Of a stretch of 64,000 bases of DNA, positions 24,329-37,900 are shown piece by piece. Within the stretch, counting starts at the first letter, position 1, and the number at the start of each line of letters is the position of its first letter. This DNA comes from Phalacrocorax aristotelis (taxonomy: Eukaryota; Chordata; Aves; Suliformes; Phalacrocoracidae): positions 15,607,541-15,671,540 of the forward strand of contig NC_134279.1 in assembly GCF_949628215.1 (NCBI RefSeq), given 5' to 3'. Below the pieces are notes generated by a model. The model saw only the letters and a list, made by a program, of their open reading frames with translations, did no database searches and was not told where the DNA came from. The translations under genes were made by a program, and so were the position numbers.

Positions 24329-25646
24329 AAAATCTGTCAGTGTAAGTAATGTTTTTTCTTTTCTTAAAAATTTAATTTATTTGCTAGCTCTACAAGCTAC
24401 ATAGACAAGATGTAGCATCATCTTGGAGAAGAAGCCTGTGGCTCTGTCTTCCTCAAGAGCACCAACTACTGCTGTTGTTTCCCATTTAATGTTTTTGCCC
24501 TTCAGCTCCTTACCCAATGAGTCTTGCACTTTCAGTTGACTGAGTGGCCTCTTCTCCAAATAAAATGAGAGCCTTCTGACACAGCTAATCAGTGTAGGGA
24601 AGAACTACATTGTAAAACATAGCCTTGCTTTGTAGTTTGGTGCTGCTGGCTAATACCTGTGTATGAAGCATCTAAGTGATGCTAACCGTTGTTGTGGCAC
24701 TAATGTGTCGTGTTGATGAAACTGAAACAAGCCAAAGCAGTCCTGACCTTCTGAAGTGCCTGAGACAGTGGGCCATGAGTTGAAAATAAATGTATGTTAG
24801 AATGAGTGAATAAAATCAGCCCCTCTTGCTATGTGAGTGAGTCAGAGACAGAGTCAAAATAGCTCCTTATGCTAACTTTTGAAGACATCACTGTTTGATC
24901 AGCTGTGTGGATGGAAAACCAGATGTATTTTAAAAACTCCACCTTTAGATCCTTAATCAAACTCATGCAGCGTGCTCAAGGTGCAATGCAGAATCTTTGT
25001 ACACAGCATGGGGCATGGGGGCAGTCCGGGACCTTAAGTCACTTGGGTGCTATCCTGCTTCTGCACTGGTCTGAAGGCTGGAGCTTTGTCCCCTGTATTT
25101 ACAGTCCTGAAGCCTTGAATAAGTAAGGGCAACTCTCAGAATCCCATAAAGGCTGGGTCACTGTGTCTTACGTGCCTCTCCTTCTTCAGGCAGGCTTCCA
25201 AAACTGGGGCTTGAGGAGTCCTCTGAAAGCATCTTTTTGGATGTTCATGTTACTATTACCTAAGTTTTCCTTGGTTAGGAATAGAGCTTTTAAAGATGAT
25301 TTATGATTTGACCTTGTAAACTAAATGTGCAGACTGAAATAGCTTCAACATCTGGCTCATACTTCTGGGTTTTCATCTCTGGACTAAGAAGAGGTTATTT
25401 GGACATTATCACTATTGGCGTTTAAAATATATTGTGCTGCTCTGCTGCTAGGATAAAGTAACCTGAAACAGCTTTTAACTGTGCAGCATTAAAGCAGCGT
25501 AAGGTGAGCTTCTGTGTAAATGACCGTCATCGCCTTAATGTATTTGAGCCAGTTTTTTAGACAGGTTCTCTGAATTTCCTGGGCCTCCAAGAACATACAT
25601 GTCTCAAACAGAAGATGGCACTAGAAGTTTTGAGGTATTTTATTAT

Positions 25647-25707
25647 ACATATATGTACACACATATTTTTTCCTCTCTCTGTGTGTGTATATATATACAC
25701 ATACACG
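25647..25707. repeat. CA/TA dinucleotide-rich microsatellite
   Basis: Imperfect alternating purine-pyrimidine sequence with ATATATGTACACACATAT and GTGTGTGTATATATATACAC. Confidence 0.75.
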
Positions 25708-28700
25708 TGCTTCTGTAAGTATAAAAAGGGATGTCTGAGTGCCTATTATCTATTAGGAGCACAGTGCAGACATGAGAAACATGAGTTAATGATAACAATA
25801 GAAATGTTATGGATTATTAGAAGACGTAGTGCTGAGCAACTTAGTGACCTCTCATGCTCTGTGAGAACTGAACTGGAGTTTCCTAAACCATCCAATGTTT
25901 CACTGTAATGTACGTGCATGTTAAGACTGATCGATGTAGCTAGTCCTTCATTCTCTTGCCTCCAAATGTCTTTTTCTACAGCTGTGCCTTATCTTTGGGA
26001 TCGTTTGAAATGCTCTTCTCTCCCCGACTTCTGCTGACCTGCTCTACGTTATTGGGAGACACCTCTTTTTCCTGGCTCGCTGTTGTTTTAAGATGCGTTT
26101 CAGTAATTGTACATCCAGGTATTACAAGAAATATGCAAAGGATGCCATCTAGTGGCCTCTAGTTAGTGGTAGCAAACTTTCTTTTGCCCAGCCTTCTCAA
26201 CGTTTCATTTAATGCAGAGTTGCCCTAGATTCTGATGAACGAGCCTGTTATTTCTCCTACATTTCCAGGAAACTATGAAAACGTAGAAATAATTCTGCAT
26301 ACCCCAAACACGGGATCTTTGATTATTGGTCATGGTGTACTATCAGCAAGGCTTGTGCTTGTTCTAAGTTTCGGTAGCCTGTGTTGTGTGGGGATTCCCC
26401 AGGCTGTCTCTTCCCTGTGAAAAACCAAAATCAGAAACACTTCTGCCCTTTAGTTGCTTCAAAATCAGGTATGGGTCTAAACCCTGAGCTTTTATTTGTG
26501 TTTTAAAATTCAGCAGAGGCGGCAGTCCTGGGATGTCCCTGAAGGCAGTATGACATTTGCATTTGCTGTGGTGAGTTTCTTCAGTACCTTGATGCTGTTT
26601 GCTCCTGATCTGGGACTGTGGACACTTTCAGAAGAAAATATGTTTTCAGATAATATGGGAGATGTTCTAAACTTGTTTTCTAATAGCACGCGTCTCCTTG
26701 AGCTGTAGTGAGAACAGCGAGCAGTGCCAAATTCAAACACCCAGCGTTCTGCTCAAACTCTTCCTTGTGCAGCCTGCCCTGAAAGAAAGCGAGGAAAGAA
26801 GCCTGGGCAGCTCTTCACCTGGTGTTTGGTTTTAGCCTCAAGGCACTCTAAGGAACATATTTTGATTATGTGTGCAGTTTGAGGCCTGATTTCAAGGAGG
26901 CCAATGGAGGTAGGTCACAGATGCATGGGTGGGACTTCTGGGTTTTCTAGCCTCTCTGTGGGATTTGCTTTTGGAAATGTTTGTGCCGAGGTGAAATACT
27001 CAGGTTCTTTTGAGCGTGTTTCCCAGCTGTGGTGCAGACTGTGGAGATGACCTGCGAGGGATTTGCAGGTTCATTTGGTTTTGGAAAAGCAGGGTTAGAA
27101 GTTGGTGGACATACAGTAGTGACAGAGGCCTTCCTGGCTCTTTGCCTTTTTTTTTGTTGTTGTTGTACAGAGAGGAAGGCCCATAGCTTTGTAGCCATTT
27201 CTCCCCCCCTCCTCCTCTATTTATTATTCTATTTAATGATGGCTCCTCAATTAGTGTACCAGACTCCTTTGTGAGCAGGGTTCATCGTGATCAATTGTCA
27301 TCAAGACTAGCGTTTAGTACATCCAATCAATGATGTTCTGTATAATGGCCATGGTATTGACTGATTTCTAATTTTACAGTATGTTGAGCCCTGCTGAACT
27401 CTTTTAATATGATAATTGCTTTACTAATCAGTAGTCATGATTTGTGTGCAATTGCAGATTATTGACATAAGTTGATATCCCTCGGTATTTGTATTTGATT
27501 ATACGAAAGATGCATGTGGTAAAAGACATTTAAGATCTACACGGTGGATATTAAATAGAGTAATATTGGGGAAAATACTGTATCCTTGATTATTGGACTT
27601 TTAAGAAAGAGGTTATTAGATAATTTAGCAAGGTCTTTTTATATGGGATAGTTATTAAATACTTTTAAGTTTATACAGACATCTATTAAACAGCTTATTT
27701 TGTAACTGCATCATAAGCATTCATTTGTTCATACATTAAATACTATGTTTATCAATTATATAATAAATTTTTAAAAAAGCTCATCATATATGGCTACGGG
27801 CAGTCATCTTTACTCATATAATTTATAACTTTACATAAGAGGTATGTACACATGTTCAATAAAAGAAACTGTGTGTTATACTTCAAATAACCTCTCCATT
27901 TGTCTTGTTTTATTAATATCATTTTATAAAATACACCTACAAGGGATTATAAGGAGAGATGCCTATATAAAAAATACCTTTATGTTAGGTTTGAGCTGTG
28001 GCTGATTTCCATCCAGCTGCTGTCTTACATGTTTGGACTTTTAAGTTATTCTTTGCATGTTGCACCCTCACCCTTTGTATTGGTCGTGTGACATGGGAAT
28101 CTGGTGGGGGCATCAAGTGCCTACATTACACCGTACAGTCTGCTTCATGTGTCAAACGGGTCTGGGTCGCTCTTGCTGTGGGACCAGGAGGTGGCAGCAC
28201 TGTATGTGTGTCTAACAGCCATGAGGACTGGAACGTTATTAATGCTTTTTTGGGAAGTACAAGCCTTAATATCACTTAAGAAAAAAAAAAAGATTAAAAG
28301 GTAAGTTAATTTACTGGACATCAACATGTTTTGTCCTTCCTTAAATTACTGGCATGAACAGAACAGTACAGTATCATTTTAAGTGGTAATTTTGTTGTAT
28401 TGGAAGCTTAAGTCATTAAAGAGATCATAAAGTTCTGGAGTAATCCTTTTTTTTTCCCACCACTGCTTCTACTCTCCGAGTGCAGTAGAAAGCCAGGCTG
28501 CCAGGCCTCAAGTCATGGTGGACAGTAAAAGGAGGTGCCATCCTTATGGTGTGCTCCTTGTGCTGATGCCACAGATTCTCGCATGTCTGCTGGGTTGTCT
28601 GTAGCATTTTGGCTCTGAAGATGGTGTCTGCACCTCCTCCTATGCTTGACGCATGGAACCGCACAGATACTCACAAAACCACTTCCATGTTAACACAGCG

Positions 28701-29283
28701 GGGAAGGTTTCTAGGTGGTTTGGTCAGCAGATGCTTGTAAGGCCGTGAAGGGAAGACCGTTGCTGAATTGCCTTCTGATGCTCCTCTGCCACTACAGAAC
28801 CAAGCTTAAAGTATGTACTGAAATATTTTGTTGTGTAAAGACCAGCATATTTAGCAACTTGCAGGAACAAGCACTGAGATGTCTCACTGAAAAATATGAA
28901 AGCATAGAAAGTGCTAGAGAGGCCTCGAGGTCATGTTTCCAAGACCAACAAGGAATCTCAGCTGTTATGCTCCAAGTGATAAAATCCTGCTGTAGATGTG
29001 AGGCCAAATGACCACAAAGCCTGTGCTTAGGGTATCCAAGTGAGAAGTTCTGGATGCTGAACACCTGGGAACATTTGTCCCTGGGATTTATTCATATGAC
29101 CATTGCATTAGAGAAGATCCCTCTCCTCCCTGTTCCCCCTCCAGCACTAAAGACTCAGTTTCTCACTGAGTCACCTCAGCATAGGCACCTCTGAGACACT
29201 CAGGGTTGTATGGGACATGTGTGCAGTTTCTGTGGCCTGCACTTGTCTCCACCACAGTGTGTTACCTGTTAGCTGTTCTAGCT

Positions 29284-29995
29284 AGAATCACAGAATCCCA
29301 GAATTCCAGGTTGGAAGGGACCTCAGGGATCATCTAGTCCAACCTTTCTAGGAAGACCACAGTCTAGACAAGATGGCCCAGCACCCTGTCCAGCCAAATC
29401 TTAAAAGCGTTCAATGTGGCCGAGTCAACCACTTCCCTGGGGAGATTATTCCAATGGGTGACTGTCCACACTGTGAAAAATTTTCCCCTCGTGTCCAATC
29501 GGAATCGCCCCAAGAGCAACTTGTGTCCATTCCCCCTTGTCCTCTCCATGTGACTCCATGTAAAAAGGGAGTCTCCATCTTCTCTGTAGCTACCCCTTAA
29601 GTACTGGTACATGGTGATGAGATCCCCTCTGAGCCTCCTTTTCTCAAGGCTGAACAAACCCAGTTCTCCCAGCCTATCCTCATATGGCAGCTTCCCAATC
29701 CTTTGATCATCTCGGTGGCCCTTCTCTGGACCCCTTCCAGCCTGTCCACATCCCTTTTGTATATTGGGGACCAGAACTGTACACAGTACTCCAGATGTGG
29801 CCTGACAAGAGCTGAGTAGAGCAGGATAATGACTTCTTTATCTCTGCTGGTGATGCCCTTTTTGATGCAATCCAGCATCCTGTTGGCCGCCTTGGCCGCA
29901 GCAGCACACTGTTCGCTCATGTTGAGCCTCCTGATCACCAGGACCCTCAACTCCCTTTCCACATAGCTGCTCTCCTCTCTTAATGTCCTTCTCAT
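29284..29995 (-). mobile_element. CR1 LINE 3' end, antisense, 5'-truncated
   Basis: Minus-strand CR1 copy. Its 3' end (plus 29284-29340) is the reverse complement of the typical GGTTGGACTAGATGATC...CCTTCCAACC...ATTCTGTGATTCT terminus. Upstream on the minus strand, frames read [19 protein letters not shown], then [12 protein letters not shown], then (after a break) [13 protein letters not shown] and WNNLPREVV, all in the CR1 reverse-transcriptase C-terminal region. The frame is interrupted near 29600-29690 and the copy is 5'-truncated, so it is not active. Confidence 0.93.
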
Positions 29996-32900
29996 GTGTT
30001 CACATTTTCCTACTCATTGTAAGGAGAAAGTAAACTTGGGGCTTTTAATGGGGTTTTAATTGTAGTTTGATTGCTGAACTCTTAGAAACCTAAATTTCTA
30101 AATTATGAAAGTTAAATTTTTTGAGGTGGGGCATGCCTGGGTGCTGTTTTTATGAAGCACACAATGTTTATGAGCTCTCATCCTTGCTGGAGACAACACA
30201 TAAGGCTGCAGCTTCATCCGTACACACTGCTAGGCTTAAAGGCTATGTAGAAGCTGGGCTATTTGTATTTATTTTCAGTGTAATATGAATCGGAGGTCCA
30301 TGACAGCAGAATGTAAAATTCCACTTAGGCTCCTGGATACAAAGTGAAGCTGAAAACATCTGACTCCTTTTATAAAGGATATCAGTTTTTGCAGTGAGTT
30401 ATAGCAAATATAGTAGTGGAGAGAAAGCATGACCTGCCTGCAGCCAGAAGAGAGACGAGCGAGTACAGAATTCCCCCGAGTGGTTTGCTGGCTACCTGCC
30501 ATTCCTCAACAGCAGAAGATAAAAGGGAGTACTAGGATAACTACCCTGACCCTATTTATTTCCAATAAAATACAGATATTTACATGAGATGAAACTGATA
30601 TTCTGAAGCTGCCCAGCTCCAGTGACAGGATACAAATGAAAAGCTACTTTTTATTGGATCTGACCTACCAGAAGCCAATAACGTGTGCAATAACTTAGCA
30701 AAGGGAGAGTGTGACTGCCACATGAGGTGACACCATCCAGGCTCCCTTCCCAAGTTGGTTCAACAAGATTTCCCTCACCCTCGAAGCCAAGTTTGCAGTC
30801 ATGTTCCACAACACCAAAACTTGACAGGCTCTGATAATTAAGTGGGATAAAATAAGTACAGCAAAAGGAATGTAAAAAAAGGAACATTCAGAAAAGCAGC
30901 GTGGAATGACTGATGAGAATTTTACACATGCTTTTTCTCAGTCCTTGATTCAATCCAACCCCTTGTTAAAATCATGCATTAAATTACATAGCTGTGCATA
31001 TTAAGGCAATAAATGTAAATGTATTATTACTACAGACATACAAATACATTACTACCAGTGTTTATAGAACAAAAATTATGAATCTTGATAACTTCTCACA
31101 CAGTTAAAAAAACAAACCAAAACTTTTGGGATCCATTTGGACCACCTGGTTTAGATAAAATTGAACCATATAATTTCAACTGAAGCTTATTTTGTATGTT
31201 CTGTACTTTGTGAAATAAATTGAAAAACAATGATACGTGAAAATGTTTTCTTCCAAGTTTATCAACTCTGATATATTCTCATGGGATGCTTCTTTCTCAT
31301 GGTTTGCACTTTTTACTGACAAATACTCCACTAGAAAGCATGTCTACATGTAGCCTTTGTACATAAAATAGGCCTTCAAAAGTGAAAGCATGGAAAATTG
31401 TTAAAACTATCAGTCTTTCTGTGTCTTCAGTGGAATCATGCTGCCTTACCTGTGCTGAAAGTATGGTCCTAGTGCTTGAGAGAAAAAAGTCTTCCTGTCT
31501 TAGGAAAACAGGCTCGCTGGTAAAAGTGAAGCAGAGAAATTTTATGTTCTCACAGGCTACAGAGCAAACAAATAAAATGTAATGATGGAATTAATTTGAA
31601 ACTAATTTATCAGTCGATAGGCTTTATAACAGGTATGTCATTTTAAAAGGCAAAGGCCACCTGGCAAAGAGAGCAAGCTGGCTTTTTTTCTTTTTTAAAT
31701 AGGTCAACAGTTTTTGCAGTTAACAGCCAGCTATTCTTTGATGGGAGTGCAAGACACGTGCAAAGGATGAACTTCAGCATATTCATGATAGGACTTTGCC
31801 AGCAGCTCTGTCACTAGGAGGAGACTGCCAGGTTAGCAGGCATGTTTCCTCCTTGCTGTCCCAGGCAGAGAAGGTGGTTCTTCAAGCAACTCAGGAACAC
31901 AACTGGTTTTTTTTCCAATTTACCATTAATGGCTTTGTGAATTATTCATGCAAGTGTAGAGGGGAAACCCGGATAAAATAAGAGCTTCTGTTTACACTTG
32001 AGTCTTGCCTCTGTCCTGCTTCTGTTTAACTTACATGGAATGGCTGTCTGTGCCTAAAACTGCCTCCTGTCAGAATACCTTTTCTTCCCCACTGGTGTGT
32101 AATGACAGCAAGGATCAAACCAGTCACCTTCCCCTGCTCTAAAACACAAGTGTTGGTAGAGACTGCTTATTTTCTACTATTTATTTATGGAGCCTGCAGA
32201 CAGTGGCAGTAGGTCCAATTAGCCAGGCTATTGCAGCAGAAAAGCAATGCCTTAATTCCACGTGATGAATGTTATGTGTAGAAATCTCCAGAATTTTCTT
32301 TTGATGCTTCAGGGACTCAGGAATTTGCCATGTGCCACCAAATTTGACATACTCTGTGCTGAGTCAAGGCTTTTTCGTATTTTACTAAAACAGATATTAA
32401 CAAGCACATGGACTAAGTCAAACAAATTATTTGTTTTCAGTTTTCAAGGTTTTGCCAACAAACACAAAAAACTTCCCCTTGCACAGGATTATTTGTATTA
32501 CAATTCTTGCTTCAGATGGCAATTTTAGATGTTATCATCTAGATTAAGATATTGAAATGTAACAGAGATGAAATCTGTATGACATGTTACTGTGAATGCC
32601 GTACTGTTTTCCTTGGGAGCTAGACAGCATCCACTGTTGCTACCTGGGCTACATCTGTCCTTTGGATGGAGACTTCTGTTCCTTTAATGCCAGGTAAAAA
32701 CAAACAAATGAATCAGGCCTTTGGCCTCTGCCATTTGCACCCCAGATGAAAATTCATGAGTAAGTACTAAATGCCCTGTATCACCTTCTGCTTGCGAAGC
32801 AACAGGCAAAATACAAATTTAAAATAAGCTACCCATGGGTGCATGTGTTGTGAATATCACTCAGTTTGGAAAGTAATGTTCTTTTGATTTGTTTCTGTTC

Positions 32901-34199
32901 CAGACTTTGGGCACTCTTAATTGACTTGGATCCACACACCCCTCTAACATTTGAAAACCACTTGTAGTACGTAGGCACTCTTGCTTTAATGTGTGCATGG
33001 CACCAACAGGCTACTATCTTCAGTCGTAACTGGACCTCTCGGGCTTGATCACAACTAAACACTTAGGGGGATGAAAACACTGAAGTGCTGGTCGACAACC
33101 TCAGATCTAGCTGGATGATTGTTACTGTGATTATTGTGCCGAGGGGCTTCATCAGGGAATGTCATGCCTCTGCCTCAGAGACATTATCTAACTAGATGAG
33201 GCAAAGAGTGGGAGGAGAGTTGAGATGCCTAGAGCAGAGAAGACATGTCCAAGGTGACACAGTGCCAGAGCCAAAAATAGGAGCCAGAATCCAATGCCCT
33301 TGTCCACATGACTCTCCTGGAAATAGTTCTTAAGGCCTTGGAGTCTAATTCAGTTTTTTCCTTGGATCCTAAGCACTTGGCTCTTAGATACATTTCTGAC
33401 CTCTTGAATATGGACAGGGAAATCTCTTTTCTAGAATATGCATGCGGACATTAGGTTGAAGGGCTTCTTCCAGAGGAAAATGTTCTTCACTTCCCCCAGA
33501 ATGCTTTGGCAAGGCTGCCATCCCTCTTCTACTTCAGCCTCTTTCTGCTAACACTGCTTTCTTGGTATAGATTGTGTCATGCCTAGTGCTATACGACTCC
33601 CATGCATAGGCCTGGACAGATAAACCCTTCTCTAGCCATTTTCCATGAAGTTTTGTTTCTCTTGGTGTGTGCCTAGTGCCTGGTCAGGTACCCTCCGGGC
33701 TGGTCCCTCAGTGAATCCCTCTTCCCAGCTCAAGGCACGAGACATGACACACACAGACCAGGCGCGTTGCTGGCTGTTGTGCAGACCCTCTCCCTTTTCG
33801 CTTTTTTAGCTGTCTTTATCTACTTCATAGATCCAGGAGCTTTCCCCAATTTCCCTTTTGTCTTTTAATTCCCAAGCTGCTACTTTCAGGCTTCCTATGG
33901 CTTTTGTGCCCATGCACCTGCCACGAAGCCCAGCAGTATGCTGTAGCAGTACTGCTGGCCTTCTGTCCAGCTCTGTAGAAGCCTTTTTTCCTACACGAGT
34001 AGATTTTAGCGTGGACGTGGCCTGTTTTTAGCTGCTTTCCATCCCCCAAGAATCACCTTCCAAGGTGAAGCCCCATCTCCCTATACCTGTGCTTCCAGAA
34101 GGATGTGTTCGGTAAGGAGCACCCTCTGCTCCCCTTTACAAGAAGACACCCGCTGTAGAAACATTTACTTAAATACAATGCCTACAGCTGCCTTCAACT
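29996..34199. other. Intergenic DNA upstream of GPAT3
   Basis: AT-rich DNA with no supported gene. Contains a possible MIR-like SINE (about 33150-33330) and becomes GC-rich just before the CpG island. No divergent gene on the minus strand was recognised. Confidence 0.6.
33150..33330 (-). mobile_element. Possible MIR-like SINE, antisense
   Basis: The stretch TCCAAGGTGACACAGTGCCAG...GGAGCCAGAATCCAATGCCCTTG resembles the reverse complement of the MIR core (CCAAGGTCACACAGC...GGCAGAGCC...). Diverged and recognised from memory only. Confidence 0.4.
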
Positions 34200-34960
34200 T
34201 CTCGCAGCGGCGCCGCCGCTGCCCTCGCCCGGCCCCGGGAGGGCGGGGCGGAGCGGAGCGGGGCGGGCTGGGGGCGGCCGCAGGGCTTTAGGGCGGCGGG
34301 TGGCAGCACCCGCCCTTTCACTGGCGTTGGGGTCGGGCGCTGTTCGCCATGGAGGACGTGGGGTCGGTGGCGGCGCGGGTAGGCGCGGTGTGGCTGGCGC
34401 TGGTGCTCGCCCTCATCGTGGTGCCCTCGGCGCTGGGCGTCTCGCTGGGCATCTCCGAGGCCTACATGTGGGTCCTGATGAAGACGCTGGAGGTAGGCGG
34501 GGGCCGCTGTCCCCTCAGCCCGGCGCCCTCCCTCACACTCCGGGCCGCACCGCGCAGGGGGTGGGAGCGGCCCGCGGGCCCTGTCCCGCCGCCCCGGGGG
34601 ACTCCAAGATGGCGACCCCGGTGAGGTGTCGCCCCGGCCTTTCCCCGGCCCGGGCTGCGCCTCTCCGGCAGCGTCCCTTCCCCTAGTGGCACCGGCACCT
34701 TTGTGCCTCGTCCTGAGGGGACCTGGCGGGCCCCTCCAGCCGGTGGAAGGGCAGCTGCTCCGCCGCTGCCTCCAGCCGCCCCGCGGGCGGCGGCGGGCTG
34801 CCGGCGCGGGCGGGAGGGCCCTGCGGGCAGGTGTGAGGGGATGGGGACGGCTTTACTGCCCTTGACACCCTGTCCAGGGCTGGGGAGCCCAAAGAAGTGT
34901 CTGTCCCCCCGGCCCGCCTTGGGGGGCAAGGGCAGTGGAGGAGAGGGGGTAGCTTACGTC
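34200..34960 (+). promoter_or_regulatory. GPAT3: CpG-island promoter of GPAT3
   Basis: An abrupt GC- and CpG-dense block in otherwise AT-rich DNA, covering the GPAT3 start codon. Sp1-type GC boxes are visible at 34241-34249 (GGGCGGGGC), 34261-34267 and 34271-34277, about 70-110 nt before the ATG. No convincing TATA box was seen. This is the usual form of a broadly expressed vertebrate promoter. The exact start site cannot be read from sequence. Confidence 0.88.
34349..34492 (+). CDS. GPAT3: GPAT3 coding exon 1
   Basis: Encodes residues 1-48: [15 protein letters not shown], a hydrophobic segment, then [11 protein letters not shown] and KTLE, followed by donor GTAGGC. The start context GTTCGCCATGG is close to Kozak. 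Very GC-rich compared with all later exons because it lies in the CpG island. Confidence 0.95.
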
Positions 34961-37900
34961 CTGCTTGGCATCATCTGTGTCCATTTGTAGTTCTGGAGTT
35001 CAAGGCCTTAGGCAGAAATGTAAATCCCTATGAATTTAGTGGTTGTGTGGACTCTGCCGTGTGCCCGTTGAACCTGTAGGAGTGTAAAATAAACCTTGTA
35101 ACCTAAGGCTGTACCATGTCCTGGGTGTGGTTATCAGTGCTTGGTTGTCAGCTGTTCCCCACCTGAGAGAAGTGGTGTGGGGTCATGCTCCTGGAGGGTA
35201 TAAATGTCTGGCAGCATGCCCAGTGCCTGTGATGGCAAGTGCCAGGAGTGCTGATGCTCAGAGACACAGACTCCCATCCAAGTTGAGCACATCCAGCACC
35301 TCAGTTGCCATCTTCCTCCAAGTTCTCTGAGAAGGTGAGCTTCTCGCAGAGGAACTGCTTCCTGGATGGGACATAGTTCATATGTGTGTGAAAAAGCTCC
35401 CTCTGAAGCTCATAGTAGTAGTGAGGAAGAGTGTTTTAAAATGGGTGGTGGAAATGATCTAGTTCAAATTTTTATTATGCTTTTTCCAAGGAGGAGGGGA
35501 ACCCAAACCAACAAAACAGTTGTAAGGAGGAAAAGTAAAACATTGCAAGGCACAGTCTGTGGCAATGCCATAAACATCATCCGATTATGGAAAGTAGGTC
35601 TTGTCTAATTTCATCTTGTTCTATGAGGTTTTCAGTCAAACCTTGCTCATGTACTTCAATGCCTTCAAGATCCTTGTTGCTCCACTAATAAAAATGGCAT
35701 ATGTTAAATGCGTCTTAAGTTACAATGTTTTAAGGCTTTTGGTGAGAATGAACCTGCTTTAAGTAAGTTTTTCTGGGACCCTGAATGATATGAGGGTAAC
35801 TGTTAAGAGTAGAAGATGCAGTTGTTACTGGAAAAAATTTTTTGGGTAGCAGAAGCTGAGGAGTTGCAGGTCACACTGGCCTGAGGGAGCAACCCAGATA
35901 GCCTTGGTAGGATAGTCTTGTTTGGATGACTTGCCTTCACCTGTGATTAACCACAATTTACTTAGACCATTTATCATTATTTTTTAGTGTCATCAAATGT
36001 TGTGACAAGAGGTGATTCAAAATGTCTTGGACGGAAGTATGGAGAAGCAGCTGATGGCATATTGATGATGGTGACTTCTTAGGCTAAGGCTAAGAGCTCT
36101 TCTGATGCGTAAGGGAGGAAATAATGACTTATCTTGAGAGTTGCGTGAAATACTTTCTGGAATTAAATGTCATTTATGATATTTAAAACTTTTATATTAA
36201 TACATTATTACATTATATATTATGTATATTAAAAAAAGAAAAGCCAATGACAAATTGGAAAGTCTTCTGAGAAGAGTCTGGTAAGTTGGACTCGCAGCAG
36301 GAGAGTGAAGAAGCTCAATCCACCTAGGCAATCCACTTCTCTCAGCTTGGCCTTGCTCTGAATTCTTTATGCCCTCAGAATACCTCATGGTGAGATTCCC
36401 TGAAAGAAAGTGTTTTGTTGTGAAATGTCTGCTTGGTCAGCAGCCTGACAGAGACAGGCTGACAGTCTGCCAGCTGGTTCCAAGCAGCACCAGCAAGAGC
36501 CCCTGAAGATACGTGTTGTCGCACCTGCCAAAAATCATGTTAACCATGGAAAGTGTTAAATACATAGCTGCTGCCTATGCAGTTGCCTGGGTGCCTGAAA
36601 CTTCCTGGGCTGTTGAATTGAGTATGCAGGCTTTTTACTGAGAAGCAGTAGTCTTTTTTGTGGCTCCGTTGAGGATGCTGCAATCTCTGATGGACAAGAC
36701 CTTTCTCAGCACAGTTGTTAACGTAGTGGCTTCCTGAAGCTTCCTCTTTGTCTTCTAGCCCTGGATGTCCCAGGTGGGTCTCCCCTGTCACTTTGCAGTC
36801 CCAAGAGCCCACCCTTCTGTATAATGCTCAGTCAGGGTGGCACTGCTGCTGATGCAGTTGTTGCCTCTTTGATGAGCTAGATTGCAGGAACTGTCTGCAG
36901 AGTGGTGGCTGTTTGTGCGCCCCAGCTGAATACCAAGTTGCTTTCTGGCTTTGCCTGTTTATATCCCACATGCTTGCATAGGGGGAGGACACAGTGACTG
37001 TGTGGTTTGTTTCCTACACAGCATATATTGTCAGGTAACATGTGCTGCTTTAAAGCTAATCTTTTGTGAGGGTCCAAATCTGTCAATGTGGGCACCATAG
37101 TCCAGTACTAAGTAGATGGAGAGCCTATAGTTCACTGTGGCTTGTCTGCTGGTTCACTGTCTTTTCAGATGAAACAAGGCATATAAAAATGAGTCTGTGG
37201 TCTTCAGTTGCCATCTAGGCATCTAGGCTGTGGTATGGAGTGAGCTGAGGATGATACTGGACTTGTGCTTGAATTTTTTCCTGCCAATAAAAATAAATCT
37301 GTTCCCAGTGTTGCAAGCATGGCCCAAGAAAAGGAAGGTGAACAGCTCCTTTTAAGAACAAAGTGTTCTTGTGCTTTGACTATCTGACTTAACTGACAAT
37401 GGAGATCAGTTGGTGCACAATGGCTTTTTCTCTGTGTTGGGCTGCCTCAGCAAGACACATGCTTCTAAGCAAAATGCAGCATGTACAGTGTTGAGGATGT
37501 GCTTCTGTTGGGTTGTGGGTTGCATCTGACCCTTAAGTACTGCACTAGGGATGACCAGCTTTATGTGGAGTAAATAAGTATCTTTTTTTCCTATGTGATA
37601 AGGGGAAAGAGCAGAAAAGTTTGACCAGGTATACTAATACCAGAGGAATGCAGTACAGTAGGCAGACTATTTGCTATTAGAAAACCTTTCTCCATCACTA
37701 AGGTATTCCTTAAAGTAGATAACTTCCATCTGAATTGTCTTACCAACTAAGGAAACTTTTAGGAAACTGCTCACTTTCCTCTGCCTGTGGATTCGCTTTC
37801 AGTGTTAATAGAAGAATCTCTGGCACCATGTTAGCATGTTGGGGTGTTCTTTGTGGGTTTTTTTTAGATGTTGGATTACTGCTACAAAAGCATCTCCAGC

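Larger units (their letters stand above)
21490..29283. other. 3' UTR and intergenic DNA between the two genes, first part
   Basis: The first 0.75-0.9 kb is probable 3' UTR of the GPAT3-like gene. The rest is AT-rich DNA with an A/C block (24224-24328), a CA/TA microsatellite (about 25647-25707) and no coding exon I can support on either strand. Confidence 0.6.

Noticed and set aside
29364-29995. Possible independent gene on the minus strand
   Set aside because: The translation is CR1 reverse transcriptase with a frame break, so this is a LINE fragment.
34300-34686. 128-codon plus-strand frame overlapping GPAT3 exon 1
   Set aside because: Alternative frame of the CpG island with Gly/Ala/Arg bias. 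The GPAT3 frame has the family match and donor.
34462-34929. 155-codon minus-strand open frame in the GPAT3 CpG island
   Set aside because: GC-rich DNA yields long frames on all strands; the translation is Pro/Gly/Arg-rich and overlaps GPAT3 exon 1.
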